From contig CM056744.1 in the NCBI GenBank assembly GCA_029851415.1, forward strand, positions 98,179,338 to 98,243,337: a stretch of 64,000 nucleotides of DNA, given 5' to 3'. This DNA comes from Eretmocerus hayati (lineage: Eukaryota > Arthropoda > Insecta > Hymenoptera > Aphelinidae). Each line of letters opens with the position of its first letter. Within the stretch, counting starts at the first letter, position 1. The notes under the pieces are model-generated. The model worked only from the letters and a program-made list of their open reading frames with translations, did not search any database and had not been told where the DNA came from. This document shows positions 21,928 through 37,310 of this stretch, piece by piece. Position numbers and translations under genes: made by a program.

Positions 21928-22015
21928 TAATCTATCCAACGTATAGATTAGTTGGTGTCCATGGAAAGGGCCAATTGTTATTCCGTTGATGATGATGATG
22001 ATGACTACTACAGGC
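21928..22015 (-). pseudogene. Relic of an H4 3' end (stem-loop and flank, no coding region)
   Basis: About 85 bp match the 3' region of H4-2 (22133-22220) in the same order. They share AATCTATC.AACGTAT, a decayed stem-loop (GTCCATGGAAAGGGCC at 21957-21972 against GGCCCTGAAAAGGGCC), GATTGTT and a GATGATGATGATGATGACT tract before the place where the stop codon would be. After that the similarity ends and no H4 coding sequence is left. The ACGTT downstream box is still present. It is probably the remnant of a tandem H4 copy lost by deletion. Confidence 0.75.
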
Positions 22016-22144
22016 TAGAATCCTGACCACGGAGTAAGGTAGACGAATACCAGAACGCAAAGTATTATTTGCAGCTATCATTCACGACTTCAGTCGAGGA
22101 TCAGATTTTGACCACTAGGGTATCGAGACGTGATAATCTATCGA
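22016..22144. other. No recognisable feature
   Basis: Short spacer between the H4 relic and the functional H4-2 3' end. Confidence 0.5.
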
Positions 22145-22178
22145 ACGTATGAAATGATTGGTGGCCCTGAAAAGGGCC
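22145..22178 (-). terminator. Histone 3' stem-loop of H4-2, with downstream box
   Basis: The minus-strand GGCCCTTTTCAGGGCC (22163-22178) is followed by ACCA and ACGTT. Confidence 0.95.
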
Positions 22179-22217
22179 GATTGTTTTTTAGTCGATGATG
22201 ATATTGATGACTGGAGC

Positions 22218-23247
<1,030 letters not shown>

Positions 23248-23278
23248 GCCATCATCTTGACATTCTTAGAAAACAATC

Positions 23279-23315
23279 GGCCCTTTTCAGGGCCACTAAC
23301 TGTATCCAAGCGTAC
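23279..23315 (+). terminator. Histone 3' stem-loop of H3-2, with downstream box
   Basis: GGCCCTTTTCAGGGCC at 23279-23294, then the H3-type ACTA and a GCGTA box about 16 nt on. Confidence 0.95.
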
Positions 23316-24670
23316 GAGTGAATTGTACTTCCTGTGAAGTTTTCCGAGTCGGGCTCGTGTCATATTCACCGTTCCAAATTATTGATATTCGGATGGAATA
23401 TTGCATCTTCCGAGTCGATCAAATGAACAATGACTCTTACATGTTTCAATATCATTCTTCCATAGTCGTGGTTCTTTGCAACACGTTTATGACTGATTCC
23501 ACGTAAGATCATGCAATGGATTAGACTTCATATCTTGAATCACTTTGGCGATGGGATATATGATTCCATGGATAAAATGAAGAGACACGTCTTTTTTTGT
23601 TCTGCCCAGTTTGACTTTGTTTCAAAAATTCTGAAATCTTCCGAGTGGGCCCGAAACATGTCCTTTTTCAAAAAGTCGCGCATTTTCATCGAAGAATCGT
23701 GATATTTCGAGCCCAATTACCGGACCGAACGAATTCAAGGAGATACGAATATGTGTCTTTGAGTAATTGCGTTTTTCCTTGCTTCATCGAATTGTCACTT
23801 TTTGGGATTCCATGCGAAATTTTGAGCACCACAGGATTATTTTCTGACAGAAGACGTTGTGGTCGATACTACCCATCAAGATTCATCTCGAAAGACCCAT
23901 TGAAAGCAAAGCTGTGGAGCTTTTAAGGATTTCAGAAAGCCATTTCGTTTCCCGGTTCCAGGCTGTGAATTCGCATAGCTCCAATGCAAAGTCGATCTGG
24001 GCTGAACAAAAAAACACGTACCACCTTATTTCAGCTCTAGAATCATATACTCCATCGCTGAGAGAATCTAATATCTTGATCTTACTTCCTTGGACGGTCT
24101 TAACTGGAATGGTCCTTCAACGGGTGGAAATACATGAGAAAACCATCAAGAATTTCTCTGGGAATCCATATCCATACGGGAGAATAGGTGGGCGCCCTGA
24201 ATAAATATCTTCCCTCCTGTATATGAGCCATGGAACGTCTCATTTTGCCAACCAGAGCCGAGTTATTGCGATTTTTTCAAAAGGCAACTTGCTGCTACCA
24301 TGCAGGAAAGCGTGCAAAATTTTCCATTTAGAGGCCCATTCCCATGAGATTATCCGATGTTTTCGTGATATCCAGTTTCGCGTGTTTCAGCGCCTTGACA
24401 TCTAAATGAGACATTCCTCGCTTTATTTCGGAACGTTCCTCACGGGCTTTGCAGTTCTTTCAACAGAATAATTTTCGAAAAGCTGCGTGGCGAATGCTGC
24501 GAGGGCGTTTATCCAAGATTTTGAGTGGGGGAAAATGAAACACACTTGCTTTACTGTTTGACCACATCTGTACCTTTATCCTTAAAATGTCAAAATATCA
24601 CTAGCCATATCCGTTGTCGTGATGATATTATATGGGAAGATGGAGGTCAACACGATCTATTTTCTGAGTC
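23316..24670. other. No recognisable feature
   Basis: Spacer between B2 and B3. Several short open frames exist but none has protein-like features. No repeat was identified. Confidence 0.5.
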
Positions 24671-24679
24671 TATTCATCT

Positions 24680-25150
24680 ACTGGACATCAGTAGATGATG
24701 CCTTGTTTGGTCAGACGATACATGTCATTGTTAAACATTGTCAAAATCTATTGTCTGACTATAGCCAACCCTTTATCTACTAAACATTTGGAAGTCACTT
24801 CAAATGAGTAATAATACCCTGCCTCCGATGTAATGATGGTGTTCTGGGTCTTCAGTATGAAGTACGTGAATTATCAATCCAGTCCAAGATCTGAGCTATC
24901 TTATTTCAGAATATCAGTAGGTAAAGTCATGTCTGTTCAGACAACTAGCATTATTTGCAATTGAAGAAAGGATAAATGTCCGTTCATCAAAGACGATCAC
25001 AATCACATCATTGTTCACTGCAGTATTGAATGTTTCTCCTGTTTCTGACTTAATCATGTTTTCATGGATCGAAAACTTGGTACAGCTCAAATGTCAACAC
25101 TGGAAGTATCTCATCTGCTTAACATAAGTAGATCGTGCCGTGTTTATTCA
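24680..25150. repeat. Diverged relatives of the 200-bp tandem repeat, reverse orientation
   Basis: (A)TCAGTAG(A/G)T..A plus GTCAGAC/TTCAGACAA blocks recur near 24684, 24911 and 25117, about 205-230 bp apart. They match the reverse complement of the TTGTCTGACC...TTTCTACTGA part of the 15.9-17.3 kb array. Strongly diverged. Confidence 0.5.
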
Positions 25151-25708
25151 GACAATGTTATTACTATATCGAACCCCGGGAAATGTGCATGGATAGTTAA
25201 TTCAACCAACTCCGGTGAGTGATCAATGATTTCGAAATGGTCCTGACAATGAAGAGCCGCGCTTGTGGTGAATTCCAAAGATAGATTCTCTGGGTTGATC
25301 TATTGGGTGCAAGTCGAAATTGACGTGAGGCTAAAGCTGGAATTAATGTGCCCAGGTTACAATGAGCAAGTCGCACAGTGAGACGTGCAATATTTTGTGG
25401 CAGCACGCTCGCTATCAACTATTCCAATCTCCAAAATTCTCTGAAAACGGGATCTCTCTATTAAATCAGATGGGGAAGTCGTTTTTGTTTCAATCAAATT
25501 TGGGAAAATCTGGTTAGTGACAAGTGCGCTTCCATGTGAATCCTCATTTCGCGTAGACATCATTCAATAGGTTTCGATTGGCTCAGGAGAATCCGACGAC
25601 TGGATATCGGAAGTCTGACGCAGAGAGCTGATACGAGATATGATTCTACCAATATTGATTAGGAACTACTTCTGATCTGAATTCAGAAACGAGTAGTTAT
25701 CCGACGTT
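25151..25708. other. No recognisable feature
   Basis: Spacer before the H4-3 3' end. Nothing was identified. Confidence 0.45.
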
Positions 25709-25741
25709 TGTGATTGAATATTGGTGGCCCTGAAAAGGGCC
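25705..25741 (-). terminator. Histone 3' stem-loop of H4-3, with downstream box
   Basis: The minus-strand GGCCCTTTTCAGGGCC (25726-25741) is followed by ACCA and ACGTC. Confidence 0.95.
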
Positions 25742-25797
25742 GATTTTTTTTGTATTTTTTTCTTTAGGTATCGGTGGTGCTGATGAGGCTGAAGAGT

Positions 25798-26825
<1,028 letters not shown>

Positions 26826-26852
26826 GTCATCATCTTGACAAAAAAATTAATC

Positions 26853-26888
26853 GGCCCTTTTCAGGGCCACTATAATTCTCAAAACGTA
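26853..26888 (+). terminator. Histone 3' stem-loop of H3-3, with downstream box
   Basis: GGCCCTTTTCAGGGCC at 26853-26868, then ACTA and ACGTA, in a flank nearly identical to that of H3-1. Confidence 0.95.
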
Positions 26889-28274
26889 TTCGCAAACTGT
26901 TTCCAACCTTTGATCTAAAAACAGAGCTCTGTGTGAATCATTCGTATATGGACTGAAATCCAGTCCGGGGCTGAAGCTGTTTCCCTTCAAAATGATCGAT
27001 ACCGTTGATTCATTACTGCTAGAAGAGTTCTGCTCTTCCAGAACTGGATGATGCAGGCTGATGTTGAAAAGATGAGGTAGACTACTAATATATCATAATA
27101 TGTAGTCCAAGAAATCTTGAACGTTTTAGTCTATATTCGTGGATAGAAATTTTTGATGATGAAACGGGATCACTTCTAGATCTTCAACTGCATCTAAAAC
27201 ACTTTCCCACGAAATAAAGTAAGGTACGCCCGTTCCAACGAATATGTGCTCGCGCGCACTACTACATCAGCGTAATCATGCGGTAAACTTATTTAGAACA
27301 ATCATTCTAAATAAACTTACCGCGATCCACCTCGCCAATGAGATCCATTATTATTCAAGATCGTAATGTTTAGCTGGTCATAGATATTCTTAATGGCAGT
27401 TCTTGTTATCGGTTTTTATTCTGCCAAAGTTATGGATGATAAGACAGAAAAGATTTCACCCCCATACAATGCCATCAGTCGGAGAGTGTTGATCGAGATC
27501 ACGATCAACCAAAATTACAAGACTCAGCTTTCGCAGTGAGCTTGCTCCATTTCCATCAATTTCTTTGCCAAACTCCTGCACACATCAAATCTCCGGATCA
27601 GTAAGAGAATGATTGACAACAGAAAGCTAGTATCAGTGCCTTAACCCTTTCCAACCGGATGTCCGTGCCTGTAAATGGTCAGGCGAGAGTATAATGTAGT
27701 GATGGAGTGTTGATTACGACCAGAACTCTTATATGGAATGACAGGAAATTCCATAATACCACTCCAGTTTTCAGAGACGAGAATTTCACTCGGGCTATTT
27801 TGCACACACTCGTGAAAGGTGAGAACCACAATCTTTCAACTTGCGAATTTCAACTTTTTTCAACCTCACCTCGACCCAGAAAACTTTTATTGGTGTCAAA
27901 AACATAACTATGTGTTCTGGAATAGGGCTCGTGCTCAAGGAGATGATGGGTGTAATCATTTACAGTAATAGCTACTCGTACAATTGCAAGCAACTCCGTG
28001 AGAACAGGTGAGACCCTGGTTTTTTCGTAAAATTGAACAGGATCTGGTGGATTCGAGGAGTATACAAATATTGTTGAGATGACCCACTTCAGATGTGAAT
28101 GCTCAGGATACTGCACAGTCGTTGAGGGTTTGTTGCTGTCTAATCTCGTCTTATCCAGTTTCTTGGTCCTGATACGGCAATTTCAGGTATCGGATTCGGA
28201 AGTCTATTCTGAGGAGAATCTCTGATACTACTGTTATTTTGAATGCGATCTTGAAGGACAAATTAGTTTAACGT
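26889..28274. other. H3-3 to H2A-3 spacer
   Basis: No gene was seen. Its ends resemble the ends of the H2A-1/H3-1 spacer in reverse orientation. A small hairpin, GCGGTAAACTTATTTAGAA against TTCTAAATAAACTTACCGC, lies at about 27280-27322. Confidence 0.6.
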
Positions 28275-28309
28275 ACGCTGTGAATGACTTGGTGGCCCTG
28301 AAAAGGGCC
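28272..28309 (-). terminator. Histone 3' stem-loop of H2A-3, with downstream box
   Basis: The minus-strand GGCCCTTTTCAGGGCC (28294-28309) is followed by ACCA and GCGTACG. Confidence 0.95.
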
Positions 28310-28349
28310 GATTGTTTTTCTTGTCTGGTCAATTTATTGAAGAGTAAGC

Positions 28350-29409
<1,060 letters not shown>

Positions 29410-29471
29410 ATTAGGTGCTCAGGACTCCGAATAAATGAAGAGAAAGTCAAATGACTGACAAAAAACCAACC

Positions 29472-29506
29472 GGCCCTTTTCAGGGCCACCAAAAGATTCA
29501 CACGTA
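29472..29506 (+). terminator. Histone 3' stem-loop of H2B-3, with downstream box
   Basis: GGCCCTTTTCAGGGCC at 29472-29487, then ACCA and ACGTA. Confidence 0.95.
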
Positions 29507-31140
29507 GAGACAGCTCCATGTTCCTTGGGATCAGTTGCTCCTAACAATATCTCAAGCTTGTTCTGGTAGAATCATAGTAAATTATTCAAAATCCAATAAC
29601 AAAAGTACACTCATGGATCCGACTGTCCGTATCCTGCTGAATAGCGATACTAGTGATTCCTCTTGCTAGATACACGACTCAAGGTAGACAATTCATGAAT
29701 CCGCGGAAAAGCTACTATTATCTTCGTAGTTTGGAACACGATTATTTTTTTGTCATAGTGTGACTAAATAACTGCCCTTTTCTCGGAAACTGGCATAGTA
29801 CTGTTACATTCGAGGGAAATTTATTCCCGTACCTCGAAGCAGCAAGACCATACAGCAGCGCTTGATGTATTGATTTGATATGGAGACTAATAAACAATGA
29901 CGATCTCGGAGGAAAATTCCTAAATATCGAAAAATAATTCGGTTCGTCATTCTTTGAATCAATAGCAATGTACTTTGTCACGGACATCATCATTTCTTGT
30001 TCCTGAAATCTCTTGATGAATCGTGTGCGAGGTTGTAAATATGTGAATATATCTATATCTATCCGAGCAATTGAGTGTCGTAAAATATTATTCGGCACTG
30101 GATCTCAGCTTGGCTGCTTCTTCTCGAACATCCAAATATACTCACGTTTTTACTGCTTAGATCGATCGAAATCCTCGTACTTTCAATCGATCAATCTGGG
30201 ACTGGATTTTTGGGAATACTGCACTCTAGCTGTTGAATGCTGAAAGAGCATACTACGGCCACAAGTTACTTATATTAAAGACTATAAGCAACTAAAAATG
30301 CACATAGATTGAATTATCTACGAATAAAGCTATATTTTGGTTACTTTGCTGAATCCAACGATTCAATCGGTCAGATCGCTTGTTCTGAGGTTTGGTACGT
30401 GATAATTACACGTACCTTGGCTTAAGATATAGGTAATTGAGTCTATTGCTCGATTTAATCGTGAAACAGAATAACGCCGTCGTCTGAGACAAGTATTTGA
30501 TCGATTGAAGGTCGATTTTTATGAAATCGACAGCTAAAATCTATCATGCATGTTTTTACTGTAGCTAGTGCAATAAACTTTATTCTAATGCGGAAACTAC
30601 TTAGAATGGTGCATATTATACGTATATAAGTGGCTCTATGTGTAAAAACTCGATTGCCAAAGGAGGGCCTGAAAATATTGAATAATATATTCTGGGAATT
30701 AACGTATTGGGTATTTTCTCATGAAAAGAGTTTTGGTTCGTTTGACCATGATTTTATTTTTATAACTTATATAATTATTTGATTATTACTTTGAAATTCG
30801 ATTCTAAACAATTCAAAACCACGATCTCGATCGTGTACATAGAATTGTAAATTAATCGTGCTTATTTTGCCTATGGCCGACGATGTGACTCTTGTCCTCA
30901 GTTTGACTTATTCGGAATGGATAAATAATACGTCTATCTGTAACATTTTTGAATCAGTACGCATTAGTATGCATGTAAAATGAATATTGAACCCTATTCG
31001 CGTGTGTCTTGTATTTTTAAGACACAAAAGATTTTAATATCGCGCATATTTATTGTGGGCCGAACGAACAGATTTTATTTGTTCGATTGTTGGATTTCGA
31101 CGCGTATACCGGGTGATTTTACTCTAATACCGAACCGGCA
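29507..31140. other. No recognisable feature
   Basis: AT-rich spacer. No gene, RNA gene or clear repeat was seen. Confidence 0.5.
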
Positions 31141-31168
31141 TCAGACCACTGCGTAATGTCGGCTTCTC

Positions 31169-31579
31169 GTGAGTCTGAACCCCATCCTGGGTACAGAGAC
31201 GATCGGTCCGGCTTGCCCAATTGGGTCTGATGCATCAAATTTTGCCCACGTTCACGTAGAAAAAATATTAATTTCTGTCCCGCCTTGGATCATAAATAGT
31301 CGCCAGGTTGACTATTTATCCCGATCCAAAGAGGGTCGCGATATTCTAATCCGCGCGCTCGCCGAAGCGGACCACTTGGATATTCTATGTGTTGAACTTA
31401 CATTGGTCTTGGGGAGACCTGGTGATGCTCTCGATACAGGCGTATATAGTATTAGGTTGAGAGTTTGCTGTAGTTCCAGCGCAAGTCCGCGCACTCGTCC
31501 GTCGGCTAACTATATGCCTGAGCTCGCCAGATCCCCACTTCAAGACCAATTTCGGCGGCTCGACTGGACGATTTCATAG
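31169..31579 (+). pseudogene. Possible dead non-LTR retrotransposon fragment
   Basis: An open frame of 136 codons in a locally GC-richer stretch contains INSRQVDYLSRSKEGRDILI and ALAEADHLDILCVELTLV, then GVYSIRLRV. This resembles the start of LINE endonuclease domains, where a DIL(C/V)..ET motif and a GY.I.RRDR motif follow each other. The catalytic Glu context is disturbed and no reverse transcriptase follows. It could equally be an unrelated repeat. Confidence 0.35.
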
Positions 31580-32940
31580 ACACGCGTATTCATGCATACT
31601 AATAGAAATTTCACCGCAAATTTGAATTGATTGGTCAGCTATTAGTATTGATATATCGGTGATCGTTCATCGTGGAAAGGGTGTGAAATGTAGCTGACCA
31701 CACATATATCTATTTCGTATCCCACAATCGTCGCGTAAAAATGGCTTCTAGTATTAGTGCCTTGATTAATTCACAATGATCAAATATGCAGTTGTTAGTA
31801 TTAGTATTTACCACACCATACATGCCTGATTCTATTTACACGACTGGTCTGATGGTCATCTGCTCAAACGGCTGACTGAAAATTCTTACTTTTAAAACTT
31901 TAAATTTATCTGAAAATTGCAGACGTTGCACGTGAGTCAAATTCGATGAAGTACACGCATTGAGCGGTGTGAAGGCGAGTATGCAGACTTTAATCCGAGA
32001 GCCGTCCAGGTTGCAATTGTGATGTCCCGAGTCCGGATAGAGCTCTTACATCATCGACTCCGGTTACATTCTCAGAACGAGAAAGGTCTGACCGCGGAGG
32101 TGTGACGTCCCACTGCTGCGAGGTGACACGAATATCCTTCAATATTCTTCTATCGAGGCTGTGAATATGAGTCTGAACGTTGACTCGCCGATCATTCTGT
32201 TTTCTTCCCGGAGCTTATGAATCCGCGCTATTGCCTCCGACCTTCACCCTAGAGAAGTGTGACAAAGCGTCTGTTCAAGAAGTGGCGAGCCAACGGTTGG
32301 AATCGATCCTGCACTTGGGAAGTGGCGATACCCACATACATAGCCGCGGTAAGGCGAGCGCGCTACTAATTCGGCCTCAAGTTGAGCTGCAGTAGGCCAG
32401 CTTCTAATTCGTCCTCAAGTTGAGCTTTAGCAGGGCCGGCTACTAACACCCTCCTTTCGGGTCTCAACGCAATTGTTTCCTCCACTGGATATTATTTGTT
32501 GCTATCCAAAGTGGCTGCAACTTTTGTAGTATATCAATCAATCAGCCATTTCACAACAATGCAGGCTTATCATTCGTGGAAGAGAGCTCAAGAACCAAAG
32601 AATCCATCCACTCAAACCTTCACCATATTCTGAAACTGGAGATATTTCCGATCGTCCTCTCATTGATACATGATATTGTATAAGATCCCTTCAATCAACC
32701 CTAGAGGACTGTGATTTGGTAGATGGAAAAATCGCGTAGTTTGCAAATTTCTTCATATATTTGCGACATTTCGTGCAGTGGAATTCACTGACCTCTTTGG
32801 GCTGAGAATATAATCAACATATTTCACAATCATTATTACAGGTTGTTTGTAGAGTCATTTTTTGGAAGACGCTAAAATACATACCATCAATGCCAATTTT
32901 CGAGAATTCGTTACCTAATGAATAGTCGATCGGTAGTACA
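31580..32940. other. No recognisable feature
   Basis: Spacer DNA. AATTCG(G/T)CCTCAAGTTGAGCT occurs twice near 32370 and 32408 as a short direct repeat. Nothing else was identified. Confidence 0.45.
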
Positions 32941-32948
32941 AAATAGTA

Positions 32949-33073
32949 TATTATGATACAAGGGCGCAAACGATGGTTTTCGCACTTCGAGTGACTTTTT
33001 TAGGCCCGAACTGCAGGCGAGGGTCTAAATAGTCACGAGAAAGCGAAAACCGTTGCGCCCAAGTATCATAATA
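32949..33073. repeat. Short inverted repeat, possible relative of 6570-6683
   Basis: The left arm 32949-33006 and right arm 33021-33073 pair: TATTATGATACAAGGGCGCAA against TTGCGCCCAAGTATCATAATA, and GGTTTTCGC against GCGAAAACC. The left flank AAATAGTATATTAT is shared with the 6570 repeat. Confidence 0.6.
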
Positions 33074-33257
33074 TGTTTTTTGATCTTCTTTGGGCAAATA
33101 AAAAGCGACAAACAGTGTGCAAATGACTCATTTGCATACAGACGATCAAAAATATTCTTCGTTCACGTCAGGTGTGTGACGAGTAAGTGAAACAATGCGA
33201 TGGATCAGTGCCCGGACTATTATGAGACTATATCTACGTCACAAGTAGTGGGAGTAT

Positions 33258-33284
33258 GATTGATTGATTAATTGATTGATGAAT
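33258..33284. repeat. GATT microsatellite
   Basis: An imperfect (GATT)n run followed by GAATTTATTGAGGGCAGAGG. On the minus strand this reads as AATAAATTC then (AATC)n, which looks like a retroelement 3' tail downstream of the Penelope-like fragment. Confidence 0.6.
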
Positions 33285-33619
33285 TTATTGAGGGCAGAGG
33301 GTAGACCCAATTGGCCTAATTTGAGGTACACATGAGAAACATTATATGACAATACTTGAATAATTAACTGGGTAGGTTGCTAGAGTACTGCTTGATATAT
33401 ACCGAAGAGATGCAAGAAATGAAGTACAGTGATATTTGAATGTGGAAATATCTTATAAACGTCAGCGACTGAATTAAAATTATAACAACCAAAGAGAATC
33501 GACTCTTTTATACGTGTCCAGGTAAATCGAGTTTTCCTGTTGACGTGTATGACTAGAGAGAGACAGCAAGACCAAGAAAGGAAATTTGGTCGGGCCCTGA
33601 CAAGTAAATTTTAATACAC

Positions 33620-33943
33620 TTATTTTAGACTAGAATTGAACAATCTGTCGAGATTTCTAGTATCCATTTTGAGATTGATATTATTATCGTCCGAGTTGAT
33701 GAAAATCATCTCACTAAGTAATCTCTTATGGAAATGAGGTCCACGATCTAGCACTTGAACACGCGGCCAGTCATATTCATGTCCAAGTTCTTTCATGTGA
33801 AGTGAAACTACTGTGTTGGGATTTTTCATTTTCATATGCTCATCGAGTCTAGTCGATAAGGATCTTTTAATTTCACCCACAGATGAAGCTGGACAGTTTT
33901 TACATGGAAACTTGTAGACTACTTCTGTTGCTCTATATACCAT
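33620..33943 (-). pseudogene. Penelope-like element, GIY-YIG endonuclease fragment
   Basis: 107 residues match the C-terminal GIY-YIG endonuclease of Penelope-like retroelements: VYKFPCKNCPASSVGEI stands at the GIY...YIG site, then SLSTRLDEHMK, SLHMKELGHEYDW and a C-terminal RLLSEMIFI. The YIG half is altered (SVG), which may affect activity. No reverse transcriptase domain was found on the upstream (rightward) side, so this is a 5'-truncated copy, as is common for these elements. About 340 bp of possible 3' UTR extends left to the GATT microsatellite. It lies in the spacer between A3 and H1. Confidence 0.8.
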
Positions 33944-33949
33944 ATTATA

Positions 33950-35275
33950 ATATCATATTTCGAAACGAATTATGAAATGCCAAAACCTCGAAGATTTCAT
34001 CCTTGGGTTTTCTCACTAGAAGTCGACTGAACAATCCCTAGCAGAGTCTAATCCCCAACCTCATTGTCTTCCTTCATAAATTCTACCCAAAAAAGCCAGT
34101 GTAACCCTGGGCCAAGAATCTTGATATTAATTTCCAGCAACAGCTAATGTGCGATGAAACACTTATTCAGTACAACTCATTGATCAAGTTCAATACCCTG
34201 GATGATGTAAAGAATATCTTCAAATGTGACAAATACCTTACACATTCTTGAAAATACCCGATCATTTGCCATACCCAACGTCGGTGTACATAAGTAATGG
34301 GTTGAGAAATGGAACATGACTTTTACCACGACATGATGAATTCTTGTCCTGTTATCGTAAATCGTCAAAAATACGATCAAGTTCACGTCTTATTCCTTGT
34401 AGGATTTATTAATTGTTAGTTCTAACATATTTGTTCCCGTTTTGGGACAGCCGAAAACTTGAAAACGTCTACTCCGAGAGTAGAATTATGGTGCTCTTGT
34501 CTACGTTTTGTAAGCACAACAGTACGTAACAACTTTGATTTCGTTGAACTATCCATGGTGTCCCCGAAATTACTTTATGAATTCGGTTTCATCATATGAT
34601 TTGTGGTGACCGCTTGATTTTATCCAAGAATTGAATAAAAAACTTCCTTCACTGATCCAAATATGAGTACTGTAATAATCTAGAGTGGAAAATCTGTATC
34701 ATTCATGGCTCAATCTATGAAGAATAAAATGAAACAGAATCCAAGGATCAATTTCGGATTCTTCTCTGGACATTATGTATAAGGAAAGTCTTCCATGGAG
34801 CATCATTCCCCATGAGGAATTATACAATACTCCCTGGAGAGGAAATCACTTCAGCATTCGTGCAGCTTTCACGGGTGCTATATTTCGAAAAATCACATTA
34901 AACATGCTGAATTAAATAAATAGGGTTCAGAGGTAGAAACCGGTGGTGTACGTATTGCGTCAACTGACTATTACATGATATCGAGTATTTCATATTTTTG
35001 TGCCGCGACTGCTCCAATATTTCCTTTAACCCTTAGGTACCCGAGTGGGAATTAATTACACTCCAACCCACGTGGTAGCCAAATCGAGAGCCAAACGACA
35101 CATCTCACGAAAGTAACCTTATTATCTCAAGTTAAATGCGACAAATAGCATCTAAAAATCAATATCATATAATCTAATCATTTGAAAGTCATTATGGACT
35201 TTTCCCTGTAAATTCAGGGCACATCCATCTTCTCACAAATCTCCAGAAGATGTCATCTCTTGGTTATCCTCTCAG
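33950..35275. other. No recognisable feature
   Basis: AT-rich spacer with no gene or clear repeat. Confidence 0.5.
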
Positions 35276-35280
35276 GTCAG

Positions 35281-35882
35281 GTTACCCATGTAAAAATGAG
35301 AACCCTATGACCATATATGAACATCTATGAAACGATTTTCAAAATTTTTTAGAATCCGAAAAGTTGTTATGGTTGCATTTTTAGGGAATATTACATCAAA
35401 AAGTCACGATGCTGATCTTCATAACCGAGAAAATCTCCAAGAGTTCATTGAGTAATTGAATCAAAACGATCTGTAAGTGATATCATTCTCCCACTAGAAA
35501 AAAAAAATTTTGATTTTCAAGATCAAAAACGTTTGGCGAATTGGTGACCAATCAGCACAATTTGTTATATCTTGAGATCATCATTTTCAGAAATATTACA
35601 TTTATGCAGGTTCGTCACTAATTTGCCAAACGTTTTTGATCTTGGAAATCAAAATTTTTTTCTATTAAGATATATATAATGATATCACTCACAGATCGTT
35701 TTAATTCAATCACCTAATGAACTCTTGGAGATTTTCTCGGTTATGCAAGATCAGCATCGTGACTTTTTGATGTAATATTCCCAGAAAATGCAACCATTCC
35801 ATAGATGTTCATATATGGTCATAGGGTCCTTGGACCCCCTGTTCATATATGATCATAGGGTTCTCATTTTTACATGGGTAAC
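35281..35882. repeat. 602-bp foldback element
   Basis: The ends are perfect inverted copies (GTTACCCATGTAAAAATGAG and its complement). The arms, about 35281-35555 and 35608-35882, match for most of their length, for example TTACATCAAAAAGTCACGAT and GATCAAAAACGTTTGGC. The right arm has an extra TTCATATATG(A/G)TCATAGGGT copy, and the left arm an extra stretch near 35335-35375. The centre is about 55 bp. No gene was found, and no target duplication was recognised. Confidence 0.8.
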
Positions 35883-37200
35883 GAACAATTTTACAAATCT
35901 TGAAACTATACCAGTGCCTGTTGAGATTACTCTGAAAACTATATATTCCTTTGTTTCAAATAGACTTTAAATAAGCTGTAGACATCCGAACTGGGATAAT
36001 ACAGTTGAGACTGAGCGTTTTGACTTTTGTCGGTGATGCATTTTCAGTACAATATTTGTTGATACTTCGGAGAACAACATTTTTTGCAATGCTGGTTTCA
36101 ATTCATTCGATGATAGTACCAAGATATGAAATTACATTGACGTTCCAGACCTTGATACGGTCGCATTAAGTTTTGAGATGTGATTGAAATTCCATGTGTA
36201 CCAAATGTCTACCAAGTGGGTAAATGAGAAAAAATTAACCAAAATTCAAGTTTGATCCGCCCTCAATACTGATGGCTGATAAACGGGTGAAGAATTCTCG
36301 AACTTTAAATTTGATTGTAATTATTATACTCTGCACTGATCGCAAAAGTGACCACTTTTTCAAAATGACTGTGATATGTAGCCCAAAAAACACTTGAAAA
36401 TCCCCCACGTGAATGTTGAGAATATGAATTGCCAACACGCTAATGAACTTCTAATTTATGATCATGCTCACGATTTGAATAATCGAGATTAAAAATGTTC
36501 TAATCAACCTAGAAGTCGCAGATTTCAATATTCATCATGTAGAAATTTGCAATCTCATCATACTTGACTCAATTGAGTGAAGAATCCACTGATACTAGGT
36601 TTCAGAATGTACAGGTATTCAAACAGACTGATGATGGGAATTGTAGGATAAAACTACCAGTGAGGAATGACGGCATAAAACTTGCAGGTACGACGTAATC
36701 ATAAACTCATTAAGGTACCATACTCAATGCAACAATAATTTGACATTTGGCTCGATCTGATTTAACATTTAGCTACATTTAATGGTCTTCGCCATGTAAA
36801 ATTCACTTTCATAGATTCGCGTGGAGGACATAGATTGAGGAGAGTTTTTACAGCTCGTGGCGGTATCTTTTGATGTAATAAGAAATCTCTGGGTGAGATT
36901 GATACCCGGAAAGAACTAATTATGTCTATTTAGACCATTTTTACAATCTAAATAATAATAACTAATTTTTCTATTCTAAAATATGCATTATACCCAATCC
37001 ACAGCCTCAATTCAGAGCTGATTACAAAGGGGTGAAGCGATTTCGGTCGTATATTGCTCTGCCAAATCGAACCACCGAGTGTTCTGGAAACGCAATAGTG
37101 TGATATAGATCAGTCTTGGGAAGCGATGTTGTGGAAATTGTATTCATAAAAAGAAAATTGGACGCGATTCCAAGTGATCGCTGTACAAAGAATGCAATAA
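35883..37200. other. No recognisable feature
   Basis: Spacer upstream of H1. No gene was seen. Confidence 0.5.
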
Positions 37201-37310
37201 GTGGAAGTGGCTCTCTCTCCGACGTCCGCGCTACATTACTAAGAAGCGCCCTCCGTGTACGCTATGAATATTCTCCAGAACGCTAGTCCCAGAGAAATCC
37301 AATCGCCACG
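37201..37310 (+). promoter_or_regulatory. H1 upstream region without a TATA box
   Basis: GTGGCTCTCTCTCCGACGTCCGCGC precedes the H1 start codon by about 80-110 bp. No TATAAA-like sequence was seen within the expected distance, unlike nearly all the core histone promoters here. In Drosophila the H1 promoter is also TATA-less and uses TRF2 instead of TBP (established knowledge). Whether that holds here is an inference. Confidence 0.45.
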
